64,000 nt of DNA from Pseudomonas sp. UBA6562 (GTDB lineage: Bacteria; Pseudomonadota; Gammaproteobacteria; Pseudomonadales; Pseudomonadaceae), in NCBI RefSeq assembly GCF_002434265.1, contig NZ_DJJS01000007.1, forward strand, positions 244,014 through 308,013, written 5' to 3'. How positions within the stretch are numbered: the stretch's first letter is position 1; each line of letters opens with the position of its first letter. Shown here one piece after another: positions 34,420-44,191 of this stretch. The notes below the pieces were generated by a model. The model made no database searches and was not told the DNA's origin. It worked only from the letters and a program-made list of their open reading frames with translations. The position numbers were made by a program, and so were the translations under genes.

Positions 34420-37400
34420 ATGCCGACCACTACGTCATCGACCATCAGCCAGGCGGCGCGCTATCAGGACGAGCTGATCCAGAGCGCGCTTCCGGCATGG
34501 CTGCGCAAAGCCAACGCGGCGCAACTTGAACAGCTGCGCGAAGCCAGCGTGCTGAGCCTGTACTGGCGCGAACGCTGGCAGCAGATACTGGGCCAGTTGC
34601 AGGGCGTCGATGCGTTCTGCCAACCGCGCCTGCAACATGCGCTGCGCGCGCAATGGCCGCAGATCGACGTAGCCTCGACGCTCTGGCGCAAGGGCGAACG
34701 CGAGCCAGTGATTACCTCCCAGCCTATCGGCTATCCGGTCACTACCGCGGTGTACCGCACTCAGCCCTTGCTGGAAGCGGCGTTGACCAACTTCACTGCC
34801 GAGCAGGCCGAACCGGGTGGCATGCTCGTTGGCAATCGCCTGCAAGGCCCGCCCGAAGCCGAGTCGCAGCTGCCGGACGCCGCAGCCTTCGCCGGCTTTT
34901 GCCGCACGCTGGACCTCGGCGGCCAGTACCAACGGCATCTGCACGAGGTGCTGGAAACCGCACCGGGCGAAGGGCCCGACCCGCGTTCGGTACTGGCCAG
35001 GCATCTGCGCTATGCCTTGCTGGTGGAAGTCCATCGAGCCTGGATCGAAGGGCATGTGGACGGGTTTGCGCACCGTCTGCTGAGCGATGTGTGCAACCTC
35101 TATATGCCCCTGGCCGGTGGCGACCCACTGCTGCAGGTCGGAAAGCTGCGCCTGCTGGGCCATACCCTGGAGCGCATCGTCGTGGTGGATGGCCAGAATT
35201 TCCCGGGGTATGCCGACGGCAGCTCGATACACGGCGTATGGGTGTACATCCCTGGCGACCCGCACGGTGCACTACGAGGCTATGCAAGCCTGCGGCACTT
35301 CGCCAACGACCTGGGCATGCGTCTTCGCACGCCCCAGTACCAGCGCTTCTTCGCCCGCTTCGTAGGGCGGCGGGACAGTCAGCGTTTCTTCTCGGCAGTC
35401 ATCGAGGGCTATGCGGGGGTCGGCGACCTGGCCAACATCCGCCTCGACGAACGCGTACTGGCCTGCACCACACCCGTATTCGATGCGCTGGCCGAGGCGC
35501 AGATCGAGCAGATCAAGGACGATGCCCGCATGATCGCCATGCCCGTGGCCGACATCGACCTGGACGTACAGCGCGAGCACGATCAGCGTCTGGCCGCCGA
35601 GGGGTGGACCCTGCTGAACCTGGCCGGGCTGTTCATTCCGGCGTTGGGCGTGGCGCTGCTGGCGGTGACGGCGTGGGAGCTGCTCGATCAGACCTACCTG
35701 GGCATCGCGGCTTGGCAGCAGGGCGAGCACAGCGAAGCCATGCACCATCTGCTCGACGTGGCGGCGCAGGTCGCGACACTGGCGGTGGTGGGCGGCGCGG
35801 GCACAGTGGCGGCCAAGGCCTGGTCCCGGTCGCAATGGGTCGACAGCCTGTTGCCGCAGACTTTGGGCGACGGCCGCGTACGCCTGGGCGTGTCGCGCAT
35901 CGACGCGCTACGCACGCCGTTGCCGGCCCAGGCGGTGCGTGACGAGCAAGGGCTGTACCAGCTTGGCGAGCAGCGCTGGGTGGAACTCGACGGCGAGCAT
36001 TACCCCGTGAGCCGGGCCGACGAGGACCAGCCGTGGGCTCTGCACACCGCGGACGGCGTGGTCCATCCGCTCAGCGACAACGGCGCCAGCGCCTGGCGGC
36101 TATGGCACGAAACCCCTGGTCGATGGGCCGAGCCGCGTTACCTTTTCCGCCGGTTGTCGCTGACCTCGACCGCCCTTGACGACGAGGCCATAGACCTCGT
36201 ACTGCACGCCACCGATACCGACGCCGACACGCTGCGAGCGCTGCACGTGCGGGGGCAAACGATCGATGCGCTGCTGCTGGACAGTCTCGAACGGGTCGCG
36301 CTGGACACCCGCCTGCGTACCTTGATCAAACAGTTGCGCGGGGGCGAGGCCGTCGGGGATACGGGTCTGCTCGCCCAGGTGCGGGCCTTGCCCGAAGCTG
36401 CCGTGTTGAACGACCAGGCCTTGGCCGAGCATCTGTGGCAAGCGCGGCGGGAGGTCTTCGACCGCGTCCTGCGCGCCCAGCAGGCGCCTGCATCCGCCGC
36501 TGCCCAGGTGCTGTCGCGCGACTTTCCCGGTTTGACTCGGCGTGCGGCCCAAGCCTTGGTCGATGCCGGCAGCGTCGCCGAGCGCGAGCTGCTCGACAGC
36601 GGCCGCGTACCCCTGAGGATGGCCCTTGCCGCCCGGCGCAGCCTGCGCCGGATACGGGTGGCCAAGGCCTACGAAAGTCTTTGGATAGACGCGCCACAAG
36701 GCCTCGACCTCGCACGCCTGACCCTGGCGCTGAGCCAGCGTCTGCCAGGCGTTTCCGAGCGGTTCGCCTGGCGCCTGTTCGAGCATGGACGCGCTGGCGC
36801 ACCCGTGTGGAGCAGCGCACCGGCGCCCGAGGCGCGCCAGCTCGACCTGGTGCTCACCGAAAGCGGCTTCGAGCTGTTCGATGGGCAAGGCGCCCAACTG
36901 TCAGCCGCGCCAGGCGAATTGTTCGAAACCCTCGCCACGGGCTTCGACGATGCCGAGCGGCAGACGCTGGGTGTCGCCGAGCCGTTCGCGCACAACTGGC
37001 GGGTGCTGGTCGCACGCCAGGCGATGACGGACCGCGAGTCACTGCCGCGCCTGTTGGGCCAGCGCCCGGAAGAAGGTTGGTTCCGCCTGCCGAAGCGCCT
37101 GGCCGATGGTCGTGTGGGCTACCCGCTCAGCGGTCGTGGCCAACGCGCCGTGCCAGCGAGCTTGGGCGCGCGGGTGCGCAGGTACTATCCGCTGATGAAC
37201 GACCAGCAGGTCGAGGTCTGGGCCCAGCAGATCCGCGACAGCGGGCAACAAGTCGAGCAGGTGCTCACGCAGTTGGGTATTCAAGCACGATCGCTGGAGA
37301 GGTCGCTACGCCGCTGGGTGAGGGGAGGGACCGGCATACTGGTCCGCAACGACCGCAACCGCTTCGCCGACCATCTGCTGGCCGCCTGGCGCCGCCTGAC

Positions 37401-38949
37401 CCCCCATCTGTTTCCCGGCGTCCAGCAGACCCAGGGTTTTCACCTGCGCTTGCGCGGCATCTATTTGCCGATGCTGCCGCGCTTGCCGGCGGAGGTCAGC
37501 TTCGCGCACGTTCACACCCTGTCGTTGCAACAGGTGGGGCTGCACGACGTCGGTCCCGACTTTCTCGCGCGTTTTCCGCAGCTGCGCGTACTGGAACTCG
37601 ACGGCAACATCCTGCGTCGGGTGCCGCGCGATCTGAACCTGCTTACCGAGCTGCGCGAATTGTCGCTCGACAGCAACGAGATCAACCTCGACGACGAGCA
37701 GGTCGAGCAGTTGGCCGGCATGCGGCACCTGCAACTGCTCAGTCTGGCGAGCAATCCGCTGCGCAGAAGCTTCTCGGTACGCGACATGCCCAATCTGCGC
37801 TACCTGAATCTGTCGCATACCGAACAGACCCGTCTGCCGCCCGGGCTGCTGGGGCGGATGAACATGACCGTCGCGGACTTGCGCCACAACCGTATCCGCA
37901 CGCTGCCCGATGCCTATTTCAGCGCACCGCAATGGGTGAACCAAGGCGTCCTGCTCGACGACAATCCGTTGGACGCAGCGACCATGGCTCGCTTCGACAG
38001 CTGGAACGGCGGGGGTGCGGCCGCAGCTCCCACGGTAACTGCACCCACGGCGTCTGCCGAGGCTGAGGCGGCTGCGGCCGCCGTACGCGATGCCTGGTTG
38101 CTGCAGCTGCCTGAGCAGCCACAACTGGAGCGCGCGGCGCTGTGGGAAGAACTGCGCACGCGCGATGGCGCCGAAGGGCTGTTCGATCTATTGGACCGCC
38201 TGCGGCAGAGCGCCGACTTCCATCGTCTCGAGGCTGGGTTGGGCACGCGGGTATGGGCAGTGCTCGACGCGCTGCACGCCCATGCCGATCTCGCCGAGGA
38301 AGTGTTCGCACTGGCCAACTTGCCGTTGACTTGCCAGGACAGCGCGGCGCTGTCCTTCAGTGGCCTGGAGCTGCACTTGTTGGTGTGGCGCGCCTTGCGT
38401 GAGGCGCACGCCAGCGCAAGGTCGCAGGAGCAGGCGTTGATCCGCCTGGGCCGCCAATTGTGGCGCCTCGATGAGGTCGAACGCATCGCGTTGCGCGACC
38501 TCGAAGCGCGACGTGCCGACGGCGCCAACCCAGACCAGATCGAGGTGGTGCTGGCGTATCGGGTGGGCTTGCGCGAGGCGCTGGACCTGCCCGCGCAACC
38601 CCATGACATGCTGTTCGCTGCGGTTTCCGGCGTCGATCCGGTGCGTTTGGAGGAAGCCCGGGTGGCGGTGTTGACGGGCGAACAGCAGGATGTGCGAGTG
38701 CAGGCCCTGGCACAACGGGACTTTTGGCGCACCTGGCTGGAGCGTCACTACGCCGATCGCTTCGAGGCCATGGACGCGCCGTTCCAGGCGCGCCTGGCGG
38801 CGTTGATGGAGCAAGTCGAAGCTGGCGCGAGCGTCGAGGGCGAGTACCTCAGCCGGATGAATGCCGTGCGCGACGAGCGCGAGGCAAGCCGCACGGCATT
38901 GATCCTGAGCCTCACCGAGGAGATCCTTGAAGCTCACGCCGCCCAGTGA
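34420..38949 (+). CDS. Giant DUF6543/LRR/NEL-type E3 ubiquitin ligase-like effector
   Basis: Protein of 1509 residues. Residues 1-390 resemble the dermonecrotic-toxin-like DUF6543 region of Pseudomonas effectors. Two hydrophobic segments follow (about 398-422 and 444-468). Residues about 1028-1170 form leucine-rich repeats (LRVLELDGNILRRVP, LRELSLDSNEI, LQLLSLASNPL). An Ala-rich linker leads to a helical C-terminal domain with PLTCQDSAALSF, whose Cys1305-x-Asp1307 matches the catalytic CxD of NEL ubiquitin ligases (IpaH/SspH). It would act inside a eukaryotic host or predator cell. No secretion signal, chaperone or secretion genes are near. The ATG follows AGGAG. Confidence 0.85.
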   Translation: MPTTTSSTISQAARYQDELIQSALPAWLRKANAAQLEQLREASVLSLYWRERWQQILGQLQGVDAFCQPRLQHALRAQWPQIDVASTLWRKGEREPVITSQPIGYPVTTAVYRTQPLLEAALTNFTAEQAEPGGMLVGNRLQGPPEAESQLPDAAAFAGFCRTLDLGGQYQRHLHEVLETAPGEGPDPRSVLARHLRYALLVEVHRAWIEGHVDGFAHRLLSDVCNLYMPLAGGDPLLQVGKLRLLGHTLERIVVVDGQNFPGYADGSSIHGVWVYIPGDPHGALRGYASLRHFANDLGMRLRTPQYQRFFARFVGRRDSQRFFSAVIEGYAGVGDLANIRLDERVLACTTPVFDALAEAQIEQIKDDARMIAMPVADIDLDVQREHDQRLAAEGWTLLNLAGLFIPALGVALLAVTAWELLDQTYLGIAAWQQGEHSEAMHHLLDVAAQVATLAVVGGAGTVAAKAWSRSQWVDSLLPQTLGDGRVRLGVSRIDALRTPLPAQAVRDEQGLYQLGEQRWVELDGEHYPVSRADEDQPWALHTADGVVHPLSDNGASAWRLWHETPGRWAEPRYLFRRLSLTSTALDDEAIDLVLHATDTDADTLRALHVRGQTIDALLLDSLERVALDTRLRTLIKQLRGGEAVGDTGLLAQVRALPEAAVLNDQALAEHLWQARREVFDRVLRAQQAPASAAAQVLSRDFPGLTRRAAQALVDAGSVAERELLDSGRVPLRMALAARRSLRRIRVAKAYESLWIDAPQGLDLARLTLALSQRLPGVSERFAWRLFEHGRAGAPVWSSAPAPEARQLDLVLTESGFELFDGQGAQLSAAPGELFETLATGFDDAERQTLGVAEPFAHNWRVLVARQAMTDRESLPRLLGQRPEEGWFRLPKRLADGRVGYPLSGRGQRAVPASLGARVRRYYPLMNDQQVEVWAQQIRDSGQQVEQVLTQLGIQARSLERSLRRWVRGGTGILVRNDRNRFADHLLAAWRRLTPHLFPGVQQTQGFHLRLRGIYLPMLPRLPAEVSFAHVHTLSLQQVGLHDVGPDFLARFPQLRVLELDGNILRRVPRDLNLLTELRELSLDSNEINLDDEQVEQLAGMRHLQLLSLASNPLRRSFSVRDMPNLRYLNLSHTEQTRLPPGLLGRMNMTVADLRHNRIRTLPDAYFSAPQWVNQGVLLDDNPLDAATMARFDSWNGGGAAAAPTVTAPTASAEAEAAAAAVRDAWLLQLPEQPQLERAALWEELRTRDGAEGLFDLLDRLRQSADFHRLEAGLGTRVWAVLDALHAHADLAEEVFALANLPLTCQDSAALSFSGLELHLLVWRALREAHASARSQEQALIRLGRQLWRLDEVERIALRDLEARRADGANPDQIEVVLAYRVGLREALDLPAQPHDMLFAAVSGVDPVRLEEARVAVLTGEQQDVRVQALAQRDFWRTWLERHYADRFEAMDAPFQARLAALMEQVEAGASVEGEYLSRMNAVRDEREASRTALILSLTEEILEAHAAQ

Positions 38950-38950
38950 G

Positions 38951-38970
38951 CCGGACCTGGCAAGGTCCGG
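38951..38970 (+). terminator. Hairpin terminator of the NEL effector gene
   Basis: CCGGACCT-GGCA-AGGTCCGG is a perfect 8-bp stem with a 4-base loop directly after the effector stop, followed by GGTCTTTACG. The U-tract is short, so termination may be partial. Confidence 0.6.
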
Positions 38971-39156
38971 GGTCTTTACGCATAAGACCTTGGACTATGC
39001 TGCTGGTTAATGTGGGAAATTTCTTATTTCTTGTAGTCCTGATCCAAAGCCGGAGGTTACCCTCTCTGTCATCCGTGGTCACTGCGGATGATTCAACTCG
39101 CTGATCCGGACTGCCCGCGCGGTTCGTCGTTACCCGAATCAACAAGGAGATGCCCC

Positions 39157-39717
39157 ATGCTCGTCAGGTCCCTGACCCTCGCCACCTTGCTCTGCGCCGC
39201 CGGCCCGCTGTTGGCTGCCGACAGCGATGCGCCCTTGGCCAAGGAGTTGGGCAAGGCACGGCCCTTGGTGGTGATCGCCCCCAGCTCGGCCGACCCGACC
39301 CTGCGCGGCCTGAGCCAGGCTAGCAAGGACCCGGCTAACGAAGCGGGCTTCAAGGAACGCAACCTGGTGCTCTACAGCGTGGCCAACATGATGGGCATGC
39401 GCGAGGACAAACACCTCGAACAGCAGGCCACCATGGCGCTGATCCGCGAGCTGAAACTGGGCGCCGGCAAAGGCACGCGGGTGATTCTGATCGGCAAGGA
39501 CGGTGAGCAGCATGTGCTCAGGGACGGCGAAAGCGCCGAGCCGCTCGACGCGCAGGCAGTGTTCAAGGCCGTGGACGAGCTGCCGGCCAGCGAGAAAGCC
39601 GTTACCGCGCCGGAACCGGTGGCTGCTGCGCCAGCCGCGGGCAAGCCTGCCGGCAAGGACGGCAAACCTGGCAAACCCGTCAAGCCTTCCGCCCCACCCA
39701 AGCCGCTCGAAGATTGA
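39157..39717 (+). CDS. DUF4174 domain-containing secreted protein
   Basis: Protein of 186 residues with a signal peptide (cleavage near LLA-ADSD). The core, RPLVVIAPSSADPTLRGL to TRVILIGKDGEQHV, has the thioredoxin-like alternating strands of DUF4174 proteins but no CxxC. The C-terminal 50 residues are a low-complexity Ala/Pro/Lys/Gly tail ending KPSAPPKPLED. The ATG at 39157 is fixed by AAGGAG 7 bases upstream. Function unknown; exported to the periplasm. Confidence 0.82.
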   Translation: MLVRSLTLATLLCAAGPLLAADSDAPLAKELGKARPLVVIAPSSADPTLRGLSQASKDPANEAGFKERNLVLYSVANMMGMREDKHLEQQATMALIRELKLGAGKGTRVILIGKDGEQHVLRDGESAEPLDAQAVFKAVDELPASEKAVTAPEPVAAAPAAGKPAGKDGKPGKPVKPSAPPKPLED

Positions 39718-39793
39718 CTCGATCGGTTGTCTATTTGACCCAGCCGGGCTTTCAGAAGCGTTCAAGTGCCGCTTACGAAGGTCCCGCCTGCGC

Positions 39794-40810
39794 TCAACGC
39801 CTCGGATCGAACGCTTCGCGCAATGCTTCACCGATGAACACCAGCAACGCCAGAATCAGCGCCAAGGCGAAGAAGGCCGTGAGCCCCAGCCACGGCGCTT
39901 CCAGGTGCTGCTTGCCCTGGGCCACCAGCTCGCCCAGCGAAGCGCTGCCGGCGGGCATACCGAAGCCCAGGAAGTCCAAGGCCGTCAACGTGGTGATGGC
40001 ACCGGTCAGCATGAACGGCACGAAGGTCAGCGTGGCGCTCAGGGCATTGGGCAGGATGTGCCGCCACATCACCTGAAGGTCCGACAGCCCCAGCGCACGG
40101 GCCGCCTTGACGTACTCCAGGTTGCGCCCGCGAAGGAACTCGGCGCGCACCACGTCCACCAGGCCCAGCCAGGAAAACAGCGCCATGATGCCCAGCAGCC
40201 ACCAGAAGTTCGGCTCTACGAAGCCGCTAAGGATGATCAGCAGGTACAGCACCGGCAACCCCGACCAGACCTCCAGCAGGCGCTGACCGAGCAAGTCGAC
40301 CCAGCCGCCGTGGTAGCCCTGCAAGGCACCGGCGGCGATGCCGACCACCACACTGATGGCGGTGAGGGCGAAGGCGAACAGCAAGGACACCCGCGTGCCG
40401 TACAGCACCCGCGCCAGCACGTCGCGGCCTTGGTCGTCGGTGCCGAGCCAGTTGTCGGCGCTGGGCGGGCTGGGGGTCGGGACTTGCAGGTCGTAGTTGG
40501 GCGTGTCGGCGCCGAAGGGAATCGGCGCGAACAGCATCCAGCCGCCTTGGTCGGCGATCAACTGGCGCACGTACTGGCTGCGGTAATCGGGCTGGAACGG
40601 CAACTCGCCACCGAACTGCCGCTCGCTGTAGCGCTTGAGGGCAGGCGCATACAGCTCGCCGTGGTAGCCCAGCAGCAGCGGCTTGTCGTTGGCCACCAGT
40701 TCGGCGCCGAGGCTGAGCAGCAATAGGCCGCCGAACAGCCACAACGACCACCAGCCGCGGCGATGGCTGCGAAAGCGTCGCAGGCGCCGGCGCGTCATGG
40801 GCGACACCAT
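39794..40810 (-). CDS. yejE: Peptide ABC transporter permease, YejE/OppC type
   Basis: Inner-membrane permease of 338 residues. One N-terminal TM (SLWLFGGLLLLSLGAELVA) and a periplasmic domain (about 50-120) precede five TM segments. The cytoplasmic ATPase-docking loop is EYVKAARALGLSDLQVMWRHILPNAL. The long N-terminal periplasmic insertion is typical of YejE. It pairs with YejB and the binding protein YejA for peptide or microcin C-like uptake. Its ATG overlaps the yejB stop by one base. No yejF ATPase gene follows; the next gene is convergent. Confidence 0.88.
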   Translation of the reverse strand: MVSPMTRRRLRRFRSHRRGWWSLWLFGGLLLLSLGAELVANDKPLLLGYHGELYAPALKRYSERQFGGELPFQPDYRSQYVRQLIADQGGWMLFAPIPFGADTPNYDLQVPTPSPPSADNWLGTDDQGRDVLARVLYGTRVSLLFAFALTAISVVVGIAAGALQGYHGGWVDLLGQRLLEVWSGLPVLYLLIILSGFVEPNFWWLLGIMALFSWLGLVDVVRAEFLRGRNLEYVKAARALGLSDLQVMWRHILPNALSATLTFVPFMLTGAITTLTALDFLGFGMPAGSASLGELVAQGKQHLEAPWLGLTAFFALALILALLVFIGEALREAFDPRR

Positions 40811-41871
40811 CAGTGCGCCCTCGCGTCGAAGTCGATGCGCGGGTCCAGCACCGTGTAGGCCAGGTCACCGATCAGCCGAATCAACAGGCCGGCGAGGGTG
40901 AAGATGAACAGGCTGCCGAACACCACCGGATAATCGCGTGACACCGCCGCATCGAAGCTCATACGGCCGATGCCGTCGAGCGAGAAGATCACTTCGATCA
41001 GCAGGGAGCCGGCGAAGAACACTGTGATCAGCGCCTGGGGCAGGCCGGCCACCACCAGCAGCATGGCGTTGCGCAGCACATGGCCGTACAGCACCCGTCG
41101 TTCGCTGAGGCCCTTGGCCCGCGCCGTGACCACATACTGGCGGGCGATTTCGTCGAGCACGGCGTTCTTGGTCAGCAGGGTCAGGGTCGCAAAGCCACCG
41201 ATGACCAAGGCTGCCACCGGCAGCACCAGGTGCCAGAAATAATCCGCAACCTTGCCCAGCAGGCTGAGCTGGTCGAAGTCTTCCGACACCAGCCCGCGCA
41301 CCGGAAACCAGTTGAGCGACGTGCCGCCGGCGAACAGCACGATCAAGAGCAGGGCGAACAGGAACGAGGGCAGGGCATAGCCGACCACGATCAGCAGGCT
41401 GCTCCAGGCATCGAAGCGGCTGCCATGGCGCACCGCCTTGCGAATCCCCAGCGGAATCGACACCAGGTAGGTGATGAGCGTTGCCCACAGGCCGAGCGAA
41501 AAGGTCACCGGCAGCTTGTCGAGGATGAGGTCGGTGACCTTGGCGCCGCGAAAGAAGCTCTCGCCGAAATCCAGGCGGGCGTATTGGGTGAGCATCAGCC
41601 ACAGACGCTCGAGCGCCGTCTTATCGAAGCCGTACTGGCGCTTGATGTCGTCCAGCAGCTTGGGGTCCAGCCCACGGCTGGCGCGCGATTCGCCGCGCAG
41701 CACGTCGGCGTCGGCGCCTGCCGTACCGCCAGCGCCCACCCCTTGCAAACGCGCCACGGCCTGCTCGACAGGGCCGCCGGGCGCAGCCTGGATGATGGCG
41801 AAGTTCACCAGCAGAATCGCCAGCAGGGTCGGAACGATCAGCAGCAGGCGCCGCAACAGGTAAGCGGTCAT
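40810..41871 (-). CDS. yejB: Peptide ABC transporter permease, YejB/OppB type
   Basis: Protein of 353 residues with six TM segments. The N-terminus is MTAYLLRRLLLIVPTLLAILLVNF, followed by a Gly/Ala-rich periplasmic loop characteristic of YejB (about 45-75). The EAA-type loop is RQYVVTARAKGLSERRVLYGHVLRNA. It forms the heterodimeric pore with YejE. The start at 41871 is set by an ATGA overlap with yejA and the typical OppB N-terminus. Confidence 0.9.
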   Translation of the reverse strand: MTAYLLRRLLLIVPTLLAILLVNFAIIQAAPGGPVEQAVARLQGVGAGGTAGADADVLRGESRASRGLDPKLLDDIKRQYGFDKTALERLWLMLTQYARLDFGESFFRGAKVTDLILDKLPVTFSLGLWATLITYLVSIPLGIRKAVRHGSRFDAWSSLLIVVGYALPSFLFALLLIVLFAGGTSLNWFPVRGLVSEDFDQLSLLGKVADYFWHLVLPVAALVIGGFATLTLLTKNAVLDEIARQYVVTARAKGLSERRVLYGHVLRNAMLLVVAGLPQALITVFFAGSLLIEVIFSLDGIGRMSFDAAVSRDYPVVFGSLFIFTLAGLLIRLIGDLAYTVLDPRIDFDARAH

Positions 41872-43742
41872 GGACGGTTCTCGCGGCGCTCGGCCATTTG
41901 CGCGTTGGTCAAGGGCGTTCGGCTGACTTCCCACCAGGCGTCCAGCCCTTCGTCGTACAAGGCCGGATGCTCGGGCTGGCCGAAGCGGTTCCACCACACC
42001 GTCGAGCTACCCGGCGGGTAGTAGTTGGGAATCCAGTAGTAGTTCCACTGCAACACCCGGTCCAGCGCATGGGCGTGGCGCAGCATGTCGGCTTCGCTGC
42101 TGGCGCGCACCAGGCCTTGCAGCAGCCGGTCCACCGCGGGGTCGCGCAGCACCATGAGGTTGTTCGAGCCGGGGTCGGTGGCGGCGGCCGAGCCGAAATA
42201 GTTGAGCAGGTCAGCGCCGGGCGACAGGCTGACCGGGTAGCCGGACACCACCATGTCGTAATCGCGGGCCATCAGCCGATTGACGTACTGCGCGGGGTCG
42301 ACGTTGCGGATCTCGAGGGTCACGCCGATTTGCGCCAGGTTGCGCTTCCACGGTAGCAGCATGCGTTCCAGGCCCGCTTGGCCGTTGAGGAAGGTGAAGC
42401 GCAAGGGTTCGCCCCGGGCATCCACCAAGTGGTCGCCCTCGACCCGCCAGCCGGCGCTCTGCAACAGCGCCAGGGCCTGCAGCTGCTGCGGCCGTACCAG
42501 GCCGCTGCCGTCGCTGACCGGCGCCACGAACACACGCTCGAACACCTCGTCCGGCACGTGCCCGCGCAAGGGTTCGAGCAGTTGCCGCTCGGCGGCATCG
42601 GGCAACGCCCGGGCCGCCAGGGGCGTGTTGGAGAACACGCTCTGCTGGCGGATGTACAGCTGGCGCATCATCTGCCGGTTGCTCCACTCGAAATCCCACA
42701 GCAGCGCCAGCGCCTGGCGGGTGCGACGGTCTTGGAACACCGGTTTGCTCAGGTTGAACAGAAAGCCTTGGGCCACTTGCGGCTTGCCCGGACCCAGGTG
42801 CGCGCGTTGCAGGCGCCCGTCATCGAGTTGCGCACCTTGGTAGCCGACGGTATAGGCGGTGGCGGAGAACTCGCGGTTGTAGTCGTAACCGCCGCCCTTG
42901 AGCACCTGTCGGGCTACTTCGGTGTCGCTGAAGTACTCCACGCGCAGTTGGTCGAAGTTGTAGCGCCCGCGATTGACCGGCAGGTCCTTGGCCCACCACT
43001 GCGCGTCGCGCTCGAAGGTGATGCTGCGGCCATTGTCGACCTTGCCGATGCGGTAGGGCCCGCTGCCCACCGGTGCGCCGAAGCCGGCGCCGTTGGCGAA
43101 GTCGCGCTGCTGCCAGTCGTGCTCGGGCAGCACCGGCAGGCTGGCCACGTCCAGGGGCAGGGTGCGGCCGTGGCCGGGGGCGAAGTCGAAGCGCACGTGG
43201 TGCGCGTCTTCCACCGTCACCTGGGTGACGTCGGCGAACTGTGTGCGGTAGGTCAGACTACCCTGGCGCGTCAGCACTTCGAAGGAGAAGCGCACGTCTT
43301 CGGCGCGCACCGGCCGGCCATCGGCGAAGGTCGCGCGTGGGTCGAGCTCGACGCGCAGCCAGGCGTCCTCCGGGCCGCGCTCCAGGGTGCGGGCGATCAG
43401 GCCGTAAACGGTGTAGGGCTCGTCTTGCGAGCGTACGGCGAGGGGCGCGTACAGCCAGCCGTCGACTTCGCTGACGCCGGTGCCTTTATCGATATACGGA
43501 AGAATATGATCGAATTGCCCAAGGTTCAGCGCAGAGCGTCGCAGGCTGCCGCCCTTGGGCGCATCCGCATTGACGTAGTCGAAGTGGCTGAAATGGGCGG
43601 GGTAACGCGGCGCTTGGCCGTAGACGGTGAGGGCGTGGCTGGGGGCTGCGAGGGCGGGCAGGGCGGCCGCGCCGAGCAGGCAGGCCGCAAGCCAGAGCTT
43701 GCAGCGCTGCCAGGCCAGCCGCTGGAAAGGGCGACGAGCCAA
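41868..43742 (-). CDS. yejA: Extracellular solute-binding protein, YejA type
   Basis: SBP family 5 protein of about 624 residues. Near its N-terminus is a signal peptide core (CKLWLAACLLGAAALPALAAPSH), followed by the cluster-C pattern HFDYVNADAPKGGSLRRSALN, typical of YejA. The C-terminal WIPNYYPPGSSTVWWNRFG is also YejA-like. There is no ATG near the signal peptide; I chose the TTG at 43742, 7 bases after the ppiC stop. The longer frame reads through ppiC and is a shadow. It delivers peptides to YejBE. Confidence 0.85.
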   Translation of the reverse strand: MARRPFQRLAWQRCKLWLAACLLGAAALPALAAPSHALTVYGQAPRYPAHFSHFDYVNADAPKGGSLRRSALNLGQFDHILPYIDKGTGVSEVDGWLYAPLAVRSQDEPYTVYGLIARTLERGPEDAWLRVELDPRATFADGRPVRAEDVRFSFEVLTRQGSLTYRTQFADVTQVTVEDAHHVRFDFAPGHGRTLPLDVASLPVLPEHDWQQRDFANGAGFGAPVGSGPYRIGKVDNGRSITFERDAQWWAKDLPVNRGRYNFDQLRVEYFSDTEVARQVLKGGGYDYNREFSATAYTVGYQGAQLDDGRLQRAHLGPGKPQVAQGFLFNLSKPVFQDRRTRQALALLWDFEWSNRQMMRQLYIRQQSVFSNTPLAARALPDAAERQLLEPLRGHVPDEVFERVFVAPVSDGSGLVRPQQLQALALLQSAGWRVEGDHLVDARGEPLRFTFLNGQAGLERMLLPWKRNLAQIGVTLEIRNVDPAQYVNRLMARDYDMVVSGYPVSLSPGADLLNYFGSAAATDPGSNNLMVLRDPAVDRLLQGLVRASSEADMLRHAHALDRVLQWNYYWIPNYYPPGSSTVWWNRFGQPEHPALYDEGLDAWWEVSRTPLTNAQMAERRENRP

Positions 43743-43749
43743 TTCAGGC

Positions 43750-44031
43750 TCAGTCCTGGCGGCTGGTGACTTCCAGCAGGTGGTAGCCGAACTGGGTCTT
43801 GACCGGGCCTTGCACGACGTTGATCGGCGCGCTGAAGACCACGGTGTCGAATTCCTTGACCATCTGGCCCGGGCCGAACGAGCCCAGGTCACCGCCTTGG
43901 CGGCTGGAAGGACAGCTGGAGTTGTCTTTGGCGACCTGGGCGAAGTCGGCGCCGCCTTCGATCTGTGCTTTCAATTCGTTGCACTTGGCTTCGTCGGAAA
44001 CCAGGATGTGGCGGGCAGTGGCTTTGGCCAT
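43750..44031 (-). CDS. ppiC: Parvulin-type peptidyl-prolyl isomerase C
   Basis: Single-domain parvulin of 93 residues, the standard length. ATARHILV contains the first active-site His, FAQVAKDNSSCPS the Cys/Asp region, GGDLGSFGPGQMVKEF the substrate groove, and FGYHLLEVTSRQD the C-terminal His. No signal peptide, so it is cytoplasmic. AAAGGAG lies 9 bases before the ATG. It lies 7 bases upstream of yejA and is probably co-transcribed. Confidence 0.95.
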   Translation of the reverse strand: MAKATARHILVSDEAKCNELKAQIEGGADFAQVAKDNSSCPSSRQGGDLGSFGPGQMVKEFDTVVFSAPINVVQGPVKTQFGYHLLEVTSRQD

Positions 44032-44191
44032 GGGAAGTACTCCTTTGAATAAAGCGCCAGCCTAACTCAGTGCGTGGGATATGTCTTCCCGATAGGTAAG
44101 TCGATTCAGCAAGCGTCGAACCAGCGCCCGCCGTGCAGCCTGCGCATCGCGCGTATACTGCGCGGCGGTCAACGGTAGGGAGCCTGCGTGT

